A model generated the notes under the pieces. It ran no database searches, was not told the DNA's origin, and saw nothing but the letters and a program-made list of their open reading frames with translations. A stretch of DNA of 64,000 nt from Rhizobium tropici CIAT 899 (lineage in GTDB: Bacteria > Pseudomonadota > Alphaproteobacteria > Rhizobiales > Rhizobiaceae), in NCBI RefSeq assembly GCF_000330885.1, contig NC_020059.1:299001-363000 (forward strand), given 5' to 3'. How positions within the stretch are numbered: the stretch's first letter is position 1; the number at the start of each line of letters is the position of its first letter. This document shows, piece after piece, positions 50,796-61,985 of this stretch. The position numbers were made by a program, and so were the translations under genes.

Positions 50796-53700
50796 TTACT
50801 GCTGGGCGCCCAGCACCTCCATACGGCCCATCGCCGTGCGGGCCGAGAACTGCGGACGATACATGTCCTCGACGCTTGCGGCCGGATGGTCGTAGACGCC
50901 GGGGGTCACGGCGCGCACGACATAGGCGAAGGTCATGTCACGGTCTGCGCCGGAGCCCTGGTCGAAGGCGGCGACGAAACGGTCGTTGCGGAACTCGACA
51001 TGGGCGGGCTGAATGTCGCTCAGCCAGTCGAAGTTCGACAACTGGGCGCTGTTGACGATGCTCGGATTGTCGATCTCGAAGCCTGCCGGCAGGAGATCGG
51101 TCACGAGGATGCGCTGCGGCCAGTCGTTATTTTCGGTCACATGCAACACGACGACGTAGCGTTCGTTTTGCTGTGCCTGGCTGACATTCACCTCCTCGCC
51201 GTCGAGCGTGTAGTACTTGCGCTCGATCTTGAAGCCGTTGCCGCCGGCCGGCAGCTGCGCGACCGGAGCCGCGACCGTGGTCACGGCAGCCGACAACGGC
51301 TGGCGCGTCGTATTGGTGACGGTCAGCGGGTGGCCCATCAGCGCATCGCCGCTCATCTGCGCCATATAGGTGCCGCTATGGGCAGCACCATTGACGTCGA
51401 GCGTCAGGCCATCGTCGCCATTCTGCAAAGCGCGGGCGGCGAGCAGCATCCAGGTCTGTTCCTGGGTGCTGGTATATTTCCGGCTCTGCCAATCCTTGGC
51501 AACGACGCTTGCGAGTTCCGGAATGATCGGCGGCACCGGGCGGCTTTCGGCGGCCAGCGCCAGCACGGCGGCACCGTCGCGCAGCGACGAACCATAATCC
51601 GAGCGAACGAAGCTGACCTTGGTCACCGCCGCCTTCTGCGACATCTGCAGCGAATCCACGAAGATGTTGCGCGAGCGCTGTGCATCCCCATAGAGCGCGA
51701 GAGCCGCGGCCAGATGCGCCTTGGAGAGCGGCGTCGGGAAGTCGTTCAGCATCGTGTCCGCATAGTAGCGCAGATCGCTGATCGAAGCCTTCTTGTTGCG
51801 CGCCAGCACGTAGAGCGCATAGGCGATCTCGTTGCCGTTATCCTTGACGTTGGTATTGGCGCTCAGCGCATTCTGGAGGTTTTCGAGCCCCTGCACCATC
51901 GCCTGATCCGGCACGCTGTATTTCTGCTCGCGGGCACGGGTCAGGAAGTCCATGACATAGGCGTCGAGCCAGAGATCGCCCGAGCCCGGCCCCCAGAGGC
52001 CGAAGCTGCCGGTCGAAGACTGGTAGGACAGTTCGCGATAGATCGAGTCCTGCACGCGCTTCTGGATCTCGGCGTCATTGGCCAGGCCGTTCTTGATGGC
52101 CATGTCGCTGAAGTAGAGCAACGGCATGGCGCTGCTCGCCGTCTGTTCCGCGCAGCCATAGGGATAGTGGCTGAGGCTCATCAAAAGCGCCGGCACGTCA
52201 AAGGCGCTGGAACGGCTGACATTGACGCTGACCGAGGCGCCGGGCAGTACGCTGTCGGCGAGAAGGTCGGCATTGACGGTCAGGCTCTTGCCGGGCGCAA
52301 GCGCGATGACGCGCCGTTCGGTGACCGGCAGTTGCGACGGGCGAACCGGGATATCGACCGATTGATCGAGCGACATGCCTGACGCATTCGAGAGCTTGAT
52401 CGAAACCGTGCCGTCGCCCGGCTGTCCGCCGGTCAGCGGCAGCGTGATGTTGTACTTGCCGCCGGTCTGCAGATTGATCTTCTGCTGGGCGGCACTCGCA
52501 TCCACCGTCACGGCGCTGTTGCCAGTCACGGCGAGCGTGTACTCGCCAGCGGGCGCATCGGTGTTGGCGACGTCGAGACGCAGGTTGGCCTTGTCCCCAG
52601 GCGCCAGGAATTTCGGCAGGCTTGCGGTGACGACGACCGGATCGCGAATGATCACGTCCCGTGTCGCGTGGCCGACGCCGGCTTTCGACCATGCCACGGC
52701 CATCAGCCGCGCCGTGCCGTTGAACTGCGGAATGTCGAAGCTGACATTGGCCTTGCCGCTGGCATCGAGCTTGACGGGGCCGGAGAAGAAGGCAACCAGC
52801 TTTTCCTTCGGCGGGCTCGCCTGCAGGGCCGCCTGTCCGCCGTCGCCGCCGGTGCGCAGCTTTCCGGTCGCGCCGAGCGAGCCATCGATCAGGCGACCAT
52901 AGATGTCGCGGATTTCGAGGCCGAGCTGGCGTTGCCCGTAATACCAGTCGTCCGGTGCCGGCGGCTGGTAGCGCGTCAGATTGAGGATGCCGACATCGAC
53001 GGCGGCGATCGTGACATAGGCGTCCTCATTGGCGCCTGCGCCCGCAACCTGCAGAGCGATGTTGAGCGGCTGACGCGGCAGCGTCTTCTCGGGTGCGTCG
53101 ATCTTGATCTGCAGCTTGCGCTCGCCGGGGTCGACCGGCGCCCATTTGATGCCGATGGCGCGCATCGGCATGCGGCTTTCCTGGGCGTCGCCGGGGCGGA
53201 ACAGGGTTGCGGTCAGATAAGTGCCGGCCCCCCAGTCGGCGGTCACGGGAACATCCACTTCGCCGCCCGCGGCGCCGATATCGGCATTGGTGACCGAGAT
53301 CAGCGTTTCCGAGCCTGCCGTCACCATCAGCTGGCCGGCATAGCGCGAGGTCACTTTCAGCTTGGCCGTATCGCCGACATGGTAGCTCTCCTTGTCGAGC
53401 GCGATCTCGAGCGCGTCAGGCGTTTCCGTCGAGGTCGAGGCGACATACCAGCCGGCATTGAACTCGACGCTCGATTCTGGACCGTTGGCGTCGGCGGTGG
53501 AGACTTCGAGGCGGTAGCGGCCCCAGGTGACCGGCATGGAAATCGCCGCGCCGTCCGTCGTGGTGTTGACCGTGCCGACCGCCACTTGCTTGGTGGACAT
53601 GATCGGCTCGAACTTCCAGCTGCTGCCGTCGCGATACCATTGATAATTGCGCTCGACGCTGAGCAGTTTCCAGGTCAGGCCCTGCATAGCCTGCTTCTGG

Positions 53701-56318
53701 CCATTGGCATCGACAACGATGACATGGAAGTTGCCGACAGAGTTTTCACCGAGATCGCCGTCGAATTCCGGCTTGATGCCGATGCGCGGACCGTCCGCCT
53801 TGACGGGCAGCGTCAGCGAACGCTCGACAGCGCGGCCGCCGGCTTCCTGCATGCGAACTGTGATGTTGGCGTTCAGCAGCTGCGTGGTCGAAGGCGTATC
53901 GTTGATCGTGACGTTGAAGGTGGTCTTGCCGTTTTCGTCCAGCGCCTGCAGGTCTTCGAGCGGCACCTGCGTGCTCTCGGCCTTGCTGTCGCCGCTGCTG
54001 CTGTCTTCGTCGTCATTGTTTGCGTTTGCCTTGCCGGCACCTTCGTCGGCGAGGCCAAACTGATAGCCCTTGAAGGCATCGCTCTGGCGCGTCGGCTTCA
54101 GCGTCACTTCGCCTTCGAGGTTGAGGCCGGCGGCAGGCGCACCATAGAGATAACGTCCATCGACATTAACCGGAGTCGGCTGGCCGACTTCGATCTCCTT
54201 GGCGTCGCTCTTCATGTCGAATTCGATGCGATCCGGCACGAAATCGTCGACGAGGAAGGTCTGCGAGCCGATCGAGGCGCCCTTCGGGTCGGTATAGATG
54301 TTCATCGTCCAAGTGCCGCGCATCGAGGTCTGCTGCAGCGGCAGGTCGACATTGTAGCCGCCGAGCTTGCCGCCGTCGGTGACGATGCGGCGATCCTCGA
54401 CGCCATCCGGGCGCAGGAAGACGAAGGTGAGCGGCAGGTTTTCAACCGCCGTCGAGCTGACGTCGCGGGCAAGTGCGGAAGCATGCACCGTCTCGCCGGC
54501 GCGGTAGATGCCGCGTTCCGTCCAGGTCAAAAGGTCGATCGCGCCGGGCGCTGTTCGGCCGGCAACGCCGCGGTCCGAAAGATCGAAGCCGGCGCGGGTC
54601 ATGTCGAGGAAGACATAATCCTGATCACCGTTCTGAGCCGTGATCACGGCCGGCGTCATGCCCGCCGTGCCGCGCATCAGGCCGGCGCTGAAGACGGCGC
54701 GGCCATTGTCGTCGGTCTTCGCCGTGCCGAGGATTTCGTTGTTCTTGGCGAGCAGCTGTAGCTGGATGCCGCCGAGCGGCTTTGCGCTGCCGAGCGAGCG
54801 GGCAAAGACATTCAGCCCGTCGGTGCCGGCATAGGTGGTGACGCCGATGTCGGAAACGACGAACCACTGTGTCGCCTGGGGGTCCCATTCATGGCCGCCG
54901 CTCTCGGGCGCAACCGCCGTCAGCACATAGACGCCGGGTTTGCGCTTCGGCAGCGCCTCGTCCACAGGGAAGCTGGTCGCGACTTCCTTGTTGAGTTCCT
55001 GCTTGATCTCGATGGAGCCCTGCCAGATCAGTTCGCCATTGGTATCCTGGATGGTCTGGGCGCTGTAGCTGTCCACCTGCGTCAGGAACTGCGAATTGTT
55101 CAGAAGCTGCGCAATATTGCGGTCGCCGATGCGATAGAGCTTGAGATTGGCCGTAGTGGCGTTGACCGAAACGATCGGGATGCCGCGGCGCGCGGTCGAC
55201 GGCAGGACGAAATTGTCGCCCGTGAAGCGCAGCGAAGCCGTGCGATCCTTGACGTAGATATCGACGTTGACCTGCGAGGCGAGGTTTTCATCCACCGAGG
55301 AGGGCAGGCCGGCGCGCAGCGAAATGCGGTAGTGCTGGCCGAATTCCAGACCTTCGACACAAATCTGGTTGTCCTTGGCATCGACACCCTTCGGCGCGGC
55401 GCCGTTGAGGGTGACGAAGGGGGTATAATCGACGCCGCTCTTTACCAGCTTTTCGGAGAACTGCACGCAGGCGCGCGGCGATGCATTGTCGTTGTCGAGC
55501 GTATTGCCGGTCACGCGGAAGCCCTGGCGGGCCAGAAGATCGTTATAGGCTGCCTGGACGGCGGCCGAGCTCACGAGATTGAGACTTGCCTTGTAAGCGC
55601 TGAGCGCAGGGCGATAGTTCTGCGCATTCTTCAGCGCCTCGGCGAGAACGGCCAGCGCATCGGCGCGGCTGCTCGTCGTGCGGGTCAGCTGATAGCCGTT
55701 GAGTGCGGCATAGGCGGCGCGCGTAGCGATAGACGTGTCGTTCGTGATCGTATTGGCGGCGCGCGCCATCTCGACCCACAGGTCGCCATTGTCGGGGCTG
55801 AGCGAGAGCGCACCCTGGAAGGCGTTCAGGGCATCGTTGACATTGCCCGAAGTCAGCTCGATACGGCCGAGCGCAATCAGGCTTTCGACGCCCTGGCCCT
55901 TCAGTTCGCTGCCGAGCGTCAGCGTGTTCTTTGCATCGCGGGCGCTCTGGACGAAATTGTCGGACAGGAAGGAAAGGGCAGGGGCCGCGCCGATATCCGG
56001 CTCGCTGGTGGCCGCCGTCTCGACGATCTTGCCGGCGATCGCGCCGGGGAAGCTGTTGAGCTGGTTGAAGTCCGACTTCATGAAGCACCACTTCACCTTG
56101 GGATTGTAGGTGAAGGCCTTGCAGGACTTGTCGCCGATGCAGGACGCGGAGCACTGATCCAGCGTCACATTCTGCTCCGTGCGCAGATCGAAGCCGAAGT
56201 AATCGCCATCCTTCGTGGTCACCACCTGGCGCTTGATGTCAGCCGCCAGTGAAGGGGTCAGAGATGCGAAAGTGGCGAGAAGAAAAGCAGAGAAGCCGAT
56301 AAACGCGCGCCTAGACAT
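50796..56318 (-). CDS. Bacterial alpha-2-macroglobulin with N-terminal PAN-like module
   Basis: A 1840-residue periplasmic protease trap. A Sec-type signal (FLLATFASLTPSLA) has no lipobox cysteine, unlike lipid-anchored E. coli YfhM. A Cys-rich PAN/apple-like module follows (about 25-95, with CSASCIGDKSCKAF). TPR-like repeats (about 130-260), many MG beta domains, and the thioester-containing domain then follow: PYGCAEQT at about residue 1388 carries the CxEQ thioester that covalently traps attacking proteases. A C-terminal MG10-like region ends the protein. It is the upstream partner of pbpC, with nine bases between the genes. Confidence 0.95.
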   Translation of the reverse strand: MSRRAFIGFSAFLLATFASLTPSLAADIKRQVVTTKDGDYFGFDLRTEQNVTLDQCSASCIGDKSCKAFTYNPKVKWCFMKSDFNQLNSFPGAIAGKIVETAATSEPDIGAAPALSFLSDNFVQSARDAKNTLTLGSELKGQGVESLIALGRIELTSGNVNDALNAFQGALSLSPDNGDLWVEMARAANTITNDTSIATRAAYAALNGYQLTRTTSSRADALAVLAEALKNAQNYRPALSAYKASLNLVSSAAVQAAYNDLLARQGFRVTGNTLDNDNASPRACVQFSEKLVKSGVDYTPFVTLNGAAPKGVDAKDNQICVEGLEFGQHYRISLRAGLPSSVDENLASQVNVDIYVKDRTASLRFTGDNFVLPSTARRGIPIVSVNATTANLKLYRIGDRNIAQLLNNSQFLTQVDSYSAQTIQDTNGELIWQGSIEIKQELNKEVATSFPVDEALPKRKPGVYVLTAVAPESGGHEWDPQATQWFVVSDIGVTTYAGTDGLNVFARSLGSAKPLGGIQLQLLAKNNEILGTAKTDDNGRAVFSAGLMRGTAGMTPAVITAQNGDQDYVFLDMTRAGFDLSDRGVAGRTAPGAIDLLTWTERGIYRAGETVHASALARDVSSTAVENLPLTFVFLRPDGVEDRRIVTDGGKLGGYNVDLPLQQTSMRGTWTMNIYTDPKGASIGSQTFLVDDFVPDRIEFDMKSDAKEIEVGQPTPVNVDGRYLYGAPAAGLNLEGEVTLKPTRQSDAFKGYQFGLADEGAGKANANNDDEDSSSGDSKAESTQVPLEDLQALDENGKTTFNVTINDTPSTTQLLNANITVRMQEAGGRAVERSLTLPVKADGPRIGIKPEFDGDLGENSVGNFHVIVVDANGQKQAMQGLTWKLLSVERNYQWYRDGSSWKFEPIMSTKQVAVGTVNTTTDGAAISMPVTWGRYRLEVSTADANGPESSVEFNAGWYVASTSTETPDALEIALDKESYHVGDTAKLKVTSRYAGQLMVTAGSETLISVTNADIGAAGGEVDVPVTADWGAGTYLTATLFRPGDAQESRMPMRAIGIKWAPVDPGERKLQIKIDAPEKTLPRQPLNIALQVAGAGANEDAYVTIAAVDVGILNLTRYQPPAPDDWYYGQRQLGLEIRDIYGRLIDGSLGATGKLRTGGDGGQAALQASPPKEKLVAFFSGPVKLDASGKANVSFDIPQFNGTARLMAVAWSKAGVGHATRDVIIRDPVVVTASLPKFLAPGDKANLRLDVANTDAPAGEYTLAVTGNSAVTVDASAAQQKINLQTGGKYNITLPLTGGQPGDGTVSIKLSNASGMSLDQSVDIPVRPSQLPVTERRVIALAPGKSLTVNADLLADSVLPGASVSVNVSRSSAFDVPALLMSLSHYPYGCAEQTASSAMPLLYFSDMAIKNGLANDAEIQKRVQDSIYRELSYQSSTGSFGLWGPGSGDLWLDAYVMDFLTRAREQKYSVPDQAMVQGLENLQNALSANTNVKDNGNEIAYALYVLARNKKASISDLRYYADTMLNDFPTPLSKAHLAAALALYGDAQRSRNIFVDSLQMSQKAAVTKVSFVRSDYGSSLRDGAAVLALAAESRPVPPIIPELASVVAKDWQSRKYTSTQEQTWMLLAARALQNGDDGLTLDVNGAAHSGTYMAQMSGDALMGHPLTVTNTTRQPLSAAVTTVAAPVAQLPAGGNGFKIERKYYTLDGEEVNVSQAQQNERYVVVLHVTENNDWPQRILVTDLLPAGFEIDNPSIVNSAQLSNFDWLSDIQPAHVEFRNDRFVAAFDQGSGADRDMTFAYVVRAVTPGVYDHPAASVEDMYRPQFSARTAMGRMEVLGAQQ

Positions 56319-56572
56319 AAGTCCTCCCCACGCTGCCCGTTTTTGATGGCGGCAATCTTCAAATTTCGGACCCGTTTGTCAACCGAGCGTCGAGCCGTTG
56401 TGTACGCTTCACGTTTATGACGCTTCGCCTAGACGCTTGAAAGAGGCTGTAATTCAGGCGATTCGCATGTTCGGCCAAGCATCGGCCAGGTTTCATTTTT
56501 CTTTTCAGTCTCAAAATGACACCGGCCTTGATGGCCGATGTCTCTGTCTGGGCTGCAGAGGAAGCCCGTTTG

Positions 56573-57571
<999 letters not shown>

Positions 57572-57696
57572 CTATTCCTTTTGAACTTATGGAAGCGGTG
57601 GCGGTCATTTCCGCTGCCGACATGCTCAAGTTAGGATTCCGGACAATGAATGAAAATCCATGCAAAACCTTACAGGTTGTTCTATAATTTAGATCA

Positions 57697-58590
57697 ATGA
57701 ACAGAACACAACTCTCTCAGCTTGCGGTTTTTGCCGCCGTCGCCGCCCATCGCAGCTTTCGTGCTGCCGGCAAGGAACTGTCGATCGCGCCATCGGCAGT
57801 TAGCCATGCCGTCTCCAGCCTTGAAGAAAGCCTCGGCGTGCGGTTGCTTGCCCGCACCACGCGCAGCGTGCTTCCGACCGAGGAGGGGCAGGCGCTATTG
57901 CAACGGCTGGGGCCGGCCCTGGAGGAAATCGATATTGCGCTGGAGGATACGCTGGCGACCCGTGGCCGCCCGGCGGGGACGCTGCGCATCACCGCGCCGC
58001 GCTTTGCTTCCGATCTTCTCATGGCGCCGCGGCTTGGCGATTTCCTCAATACCTATCCGGATATCACGCTGGAGATCGCCAACGAGGATGGTTTCAGCGA
58101 TATCGTCAAGGAGGGCTACGATGCCGGTATCCGGCTAGCGGAGAGCATCGAAGGCGATATGATCGCGGTAAAGGTCTCGCCCGATATCCGCACCGTCATT
58201 GCCGGGTCGCCGGCCTATTTTGAGAAAAATCCGAAGCCTCTGCATCCCCGCGACCTCGTTCATCACCGCTGCATCAAGCGGCGATTTACCGATGGCTCGA
58301 TCTATCGCTGGGAGTTCGAGAAGGATGGCCGCGAGCTGGTCGTTGCCGTCGATGGACCGCTGATCGTCATCGAGGATCGACTGGCGGTGTTGGCGGCTGT
58401 CAATGGCGCCGGCCTCGCCTATCTTTTCGATATCCGCGTGCAGCAGGAACTGGCCGAAGGCAAGCTCATCCGCGTGCTCGAGGATTGGTGCCCGCCCTAT
58501 CCCGGCTTCTGCATCTACTATCCGAGCCGTCGCCAGATGCGCCCGGCACTCAGGGCCTTTATCGATTTCTTCAAATACACCGGACCGTAG
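57697..58590 (+). CDS. LysR family transcriptional regulator
   Basis: A 297-residue regulator: an N-terminal winged helix-turn-helix (residues 5-65, LAVFAAVAAHRSFRAAGKEL, SAVSHAVSSLEESLGVRLL) and a C-terminal periplasmic-binding-type effector domain (about 92-295). It is divergent from the aldo/keto reductase gene. The 128-base gap is AT-rich near the LysR start (TTCTATAATTTAGATC) and should hold the LysR box; I do not see one clear T-N11-A site. Confidence 0.93.
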   Translation: MNRTQLSQLAVFAAVAAHRSFRAAGKELSIAPSAVSHAVSSLEESLGVRLLARTTRSVLPTEEGQALLQRLGPALEEIDIALEDTLATRGRPAGTLRITAPRFASDLLMAPRLGDFLNTYPDITLEIANEDGFSDIVKEGYDAGIRLAESIEGDMIAVKVSPDIRTVIAGSPAYFEKNPKPLHPRDLVHHRCIKRRFTDGSIYRWEFEKDGRELVVAVDGPLIVIEDRLAVLAAVNGAGLAYLFDIRVQQELAEGKLIRVLEDWCPPYPGFCIYYPSRRQMRPALRAFIDFFKYTGP

Positions 58591-58703
58591 AGCGCCCGGA
58601 ATTGCGTCGGAAGAAGCTATGCACCACTGCTGACAGAAATCGGGTGGCGGCGGTATCATAACTCGTCTCGACTAGCTGATAGTGTTAGAAAGGGATTGCC
58701 GCG

Positions 58704-59321
58704 ATGAGAAAACCGGGATCGATGAAGGGGCTCGAGGATCTCGGCCGCGTCAGGTTGTCGAAGAACTTCTTCTTTCGTGATTTCCTGCATTCAGAAATCG
58801 CGGATTTCTATCGCATCCCCAATATTCCGGAGGATCCCGATCTCGCGATCGAGGCCGGACGCCGGCTTTGCGAGGAACTGCTGGAGCCGCTGGAGGCAAC
58901 ATTTGGCCGGCTACATATTCGCTCCGGCTATCGTTCGCCCGAGGTCAATGCCTTCGGCAACAAGAACGGGTTGAACTGCTCGACCAATCCGCACACCGCA
59001 GCGCACCACATCTGGGATATGCGCGATCTCGACGGCTGCATGGGCTCGGCCGTCTGTATCGTCATACCCTGGCTGATCGATCATCATAGGCACGAGGGCG
59101 ATTGGCAGAAGCTCGCCTGGTGGATCCACGATCATCTGCCCTATGCCTCGCTTTGCTTTTTCCCGAAACTATGGGCCTTCAACATCCAGTGGCACGAGCG
59201 GCCGAAGCGGACCATCCAGAGCTTTGTCAGCCCGCGCGGCATGCTGACCAAGCCGGGCATGGCGAACTGGGACGGTGATCATTCCGCCCATTATGAGGGC
59301 TTTCCCAAACTTAAAAGCTGA
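58704..59321 (+). CDS. Hedgehog/DD-peptidase-fold (M15-like) protein
   Basis: A 205-residue cytoplasmic protein. Features of the DD-peptidase fold are RLHIRSGYRSPEVNAFGNKN, then HTAAHHIWDMRDLDG, where the His and Asp resemble the M15 zinc site (HxxxxxD). C-terminal HDHLPYASLCFFPKLWAFNIQWHER is Trp-rich. No signal peptide is seen, so a peptidoglycan role in the periplasm is unclear. Its stop overlaps the end of the convergent GNAT gene by 11 bases. Function unknown. Confidence 0.55.
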   Translation: MRKPGSMKGLEDLGRVRLSKNFFFRDFLHSEIADFYRIPNIPEDPDLAIEAGRRLCEELLEPLEATFGRLHIRSGYRSPEVNAFGNKNGLNCSTNPHTAAHHIWDMRDLDGCMGSAVCIVIPWLIDHHRHEGDWQKLAWWIHDHLPYASLCFFPKLWAFNIQWHERPKRTIQSFVSPRGMLTKPGMANWDGDHSAHYEGFPKLKS

Positions 59322-59754
59322 TGCGATAGCGAATATGCCCGTCGCTCTCGACATAGGTGTCGTAGAGCTTGCGGGCAGTCGCATTGCCTTCCTCGGTGTG
59401 CCAGTAAAGCCGGGCCCAGCCGTTCTTCTTGCAGAGAGCGACGAGATCGTCCAAGAGCGCCCGGCCGACGCCGTGGCCTCTGGCGCTTTCATCGACGAAC
59501 AGGTCCTCCAGATAGCAATCGGGTGCGCGCACCCATGTGCCCTCATGCGTGAGGCTGAGGGTAAAGCCCTTCACTTCGCCGTCCACTTCGGCCACGCGCA
59601 TGAAGATCGCCGACGCCGGATCGAAGACCCGGCGCCACGTTGCATCGGTGATGTCGGGCGCGACGGTGACGCCGTAGAAGGCCAGATAGCAGTCCCATAG
59701 CGCGCGCCAGCGCGCTTCGTCGTCGGGTCTGGCGTCTCGGATCGTCACGGTCAT
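59311..59754 (-). CDS. GNAT family N-acetyltransferase
   Basis: A 147-residue acetyltransferase: MTVTIRDARPDDEARWRALW opens the fold, CYLEDLFVDESARGHGVGRALL is the acetyl-CoA-binding motif A (about residues 82-102), and HTEEGNATARKLYDTYVES is the C-terminal part. GAGG precedes the ATG. It follows an aldo/keto reductase gene on the same strand after 13 bases and overlaps the M15-like gene tail to tail. Confidence 0.9.
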   Translation of the reverse strand: MTVTIRDARPDDEARWRALWDCYLAFYGVTVAPDITDATWRRVFDPASAIFMRVAEVDGEVKGFTLSLTHEGTWVRAPDCYLEDLFVDESARGHGVGRALLDDLVALCKKNGWARLYWHTEEGNATARKLYDTYVESDGHIRYRISF

Positions 59755-59767
59755 CGGTCTGCCTCTT

Positions 59768-60718
59768 TTATTCGCCGGCTGCGTCGAGCAGGCGCATGGC
59801 GTCGTCGGAAAGCGAAAGCTTTGCCGAATTGATGAGCGCGTCGAGCTGGCTGAGGCTGGTGGCGCTGGCGATCGGAGCCGTGACGCCGCGCTTGCGCAAG
59901 AGCCAGGCAAGCGCGATCTCGGCGGGCTTGGCGCCGGTTTCGGCGGCGACCTTGTCGAGCGCTGCAAGGATGCGCAGGCCCTTGTCGTCGAAATAGGCGG
60001 CAACGCGGTTCTCGCGCGCCCGTCCCTCGGTATCGGCCTTGGTGCGGTACTTGCCAGTCAGGAAGCCGGCGGCGAGGCTGAAATAGGTGATGACGCCGAT
60101 CTCTTCCTTAACGCAGAGATCCGCAAGCGGCCCTTCGAAGCTGTCGCGGGCATAGAGATTATATTCGGGCTGCAGCACGTCGTATCGCGGCAGGCCAGCC
60201 TTGGCGGCAGCATCCAGCGACGCCTGCAGCTGCGTCGCATCGAGGTTCGAGCAGCCGACATGGCGGATCTTGCCCTGTTCCTTCAGCTTGGCATAGGCGG
60301 CGAGCGATTCCTCATGCGGCGTCTCTGCATCCGGCCAGTGCGACAGATAAAGGTCGATGTGATCGGTCTGCAGCCGCTTCAGCGAGGCTTCCGCTGCCTC
60401 GATGATATAACCGGCCTTGAGGCCCTTCTTACCCGGCCCCATCTCCGATCCGACCTTGGTGATGATGATGGTCTTGTCGCGCGAAACGCGGCCCTGCTTC
60501 AGCCACTTGCCAATGATCTCCTCGGAATCGCCACCCTTGTTGCCCGGAACCCAGCGGGAATAGACATCGGCGGTATCGATCGTGTTGAAGCCGGCATCGA
60601 AGAAGGCGTCGAGCAGTGCATAGGAGGTTTTCTCATCGGCCGTCCAGCCGAAGACATTGCCGCCGAAAACGATGGGGGCGACAAACAGATCGGTTCGTCC
60701 AAGCTTGCGCATGTCCAT
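59768..60718 (-). CDS. Aldo/keto reductase
   Basis: A 316-residue NADPH-dependent reductase with the tetrad Asp/Tyr in TIDTADVYSRW, Lys in IITKVGS and His in LYLSHWPD. A YDVLQPEYNLYARDSFEG segment and a late LAWLLRKRGVTAPIASAT are family features. GGAG lies 7 bases before ATG 60718; the 29-codon extension upstream lacks a site. With the GNAT gene it forms a two-gene operon. The substrate is unknown. Confidence 0.92.
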   Translation of the reverse strand: MDMRKLGRTDLFVAPIVFGGNVFGWTADEKTSYALLDAFFDAGFNTIDTADVYSRWVPGNKGGDSEEIIGKWLKQGRVSRDKTIIITKVGSEMGPGKKGLKAGYIIEAAEASLKRLQTDHIDLYLSHWPDAETPHEESLAAYAKLKEQGKIRHVGCSNLDATQLQASLDAAAKAGLPRYDVLQPEYNLYARDSFEGPLADLCVKEEIGVITYFSLAAGFLTGKYRTKADTEGRARENRVAAYFDDKGLRILAALDKVAAETGAKPAEIALAWLLRKRGVTAPIASATSLSQLDALINSAKLSLSDDAMRLLDAAGE

Positions 60719-60990
60719 GATATCACTCCAAATCACTTGAGGGGCAGCCCGGCGAGCAGGCGCCGGGGCGAAGGGACAGCGCAGGCTAACGACCTTTGCC
60801 GACAAAGACCACTAACGATTTCTTTATTCACCGGCGAAAGACGCTTAGCCGAACAGCGTTGCGCCCGTTGCGACCGCCGCTTAAGGTCAGCGCCGCTGCG
60901 GCGGCGTCGAGTCGCCAGCTCTGATTTTCGATTTTACCGGTTCCTGTGGCGCGGCCTGCGTCTGGAATGCGATGCTTAAGGAGAGAGATC

Positions 60991-61977
60991 ATGCTGCGTT
61001 TCGGAATTCTGTCGACGGCCAAGATCGGTCGCGATCTGGTGGTGCCGGCCATCCAGGATGCGGAAAACTGCGTCGTGACTGCCATTGCCAGCCGCGATCT
61101 CGCCCGCGCCCGGCAGATGGCCGATCGCTTTTCCGTGCCGCATGCTTTCGGCTCCTATGAAGAGATGCTCGCCTCCGACGCGATTGACGCCGTCTATATC
61201 CCGCTGCCGACCTCTCAGCATGTCGAATGGACGATCAAAGCTGCCGATGCCGGCAAGCATGTGCTGTGCGAAAAGCCGATCGCGCTCAAGGCAGATGAGA
61301 TCGACAGCCTGATCGCCGCGCGCGACCGCAACAAGGTGCTGGTAACGGAAGCCTATATGGTCACCTATGCGCCGGTCTGGCGCAAGGTTCGCTCGCTGCT
61401 GGCGGACGGCGCCATCGGCCGCCTGCGCCACATCCAGGGCGCCTTCACCTATTTCAACCGCGATGCCGGCAACATGCGCAACATTCCCGCACTTGGCGGC
61501 GGCGGTCTGCCCGACATCGGCGTCTATCCCACGATCAGCACCCGTTTCGTCACCGGCCGCGAACCGCTGCGTATTCAGGCGGTGACCGAGCGTGACCCGG
61601 AATTCGGCACCGACATCTACTCCAGCGTCAAGGCAGACTTCGGCGACTTCGAACTGACCTTCTATATCTCGACGCAGATGGCCAACCGTCAGGTCATGGT
61701 CTTCCACGGCACGGAAGGTTTCATCGAGGTGAAGTCGCCCTTCAATGCCGATCGCTATGGAGCGGAAGAGCTGGAGCTGACCAATCGCGGCCATTCGGAA
61801 TCGCAGATCTTCCGTTTCCCCGACAGCCGCCAATACAGGCGCGAGGCTGAAGCTTTCGCCTCTGCTGCGCTCGGTCAAGGCGCGGAAGTCGTGTCTCTGG
61901 AAAGCTCGAAGCTCAACCAGAAGGTCATCGACGCCATCTATCGCGCCAGCGAGAAGGATGGCTGGGAGCCGGTCTGA
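60991..61977 (+). CDS. Gfo/Idh/MocA family oxidoreductase
   Basis: A 328-residue NAD(P)-dependent dehydrogenase: [19 protein letters not shown] at the N-terminus, [26 protein letters not shown] (EKP motif at about residue 94), and [14 protein letters not shown] with the catalytic region. AAGGAG precedes the ATG. It is not linked to a transporter here, unlike the paralogue at 14418-15575. It meets the GtrA gene tail to tail. Substrate unknown. Confidence 0.9.
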   Translation: MLRFGILSTAKIGRDLVVPAIQDAENCVVTAIASRDLARARQMADRFSVPHAFGSYEEMLASDAIDAVYIPLPTSQHVEWTIKAADAGKHVLCEKPIALKADEIDSLIAARDRNKVLVTEAYMVTYAPVWRKVRSLLADGAIGRLRHIQGAFTYFNRDAGNMRNIPALGGGGLPDIGVYPTISTRFVTGREPLRIQAVTERDPEFGTDIYSSVKADFGDFELTFYISTQMANRQVMVFHGTEGFIEVKSPFNADRYGAEELELTNRGHSESQIFRFPDSRQYRREAEAFASAALGQGAEVVSLESSKLNQKVIDAIYRASEKDGWEPV

Positions 61978-61985
61978 GCGGCCTT

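Noticed and set aside
52668..54761. A 697-codon open frame on the plus strand, antisense to the alpha-2-macroglobulin
   Set aside because: Long antisense frames are expected opposite long GC-rich genes. The predicted protein has no recognisable domain and the real gene on the other strand is unmistakable.
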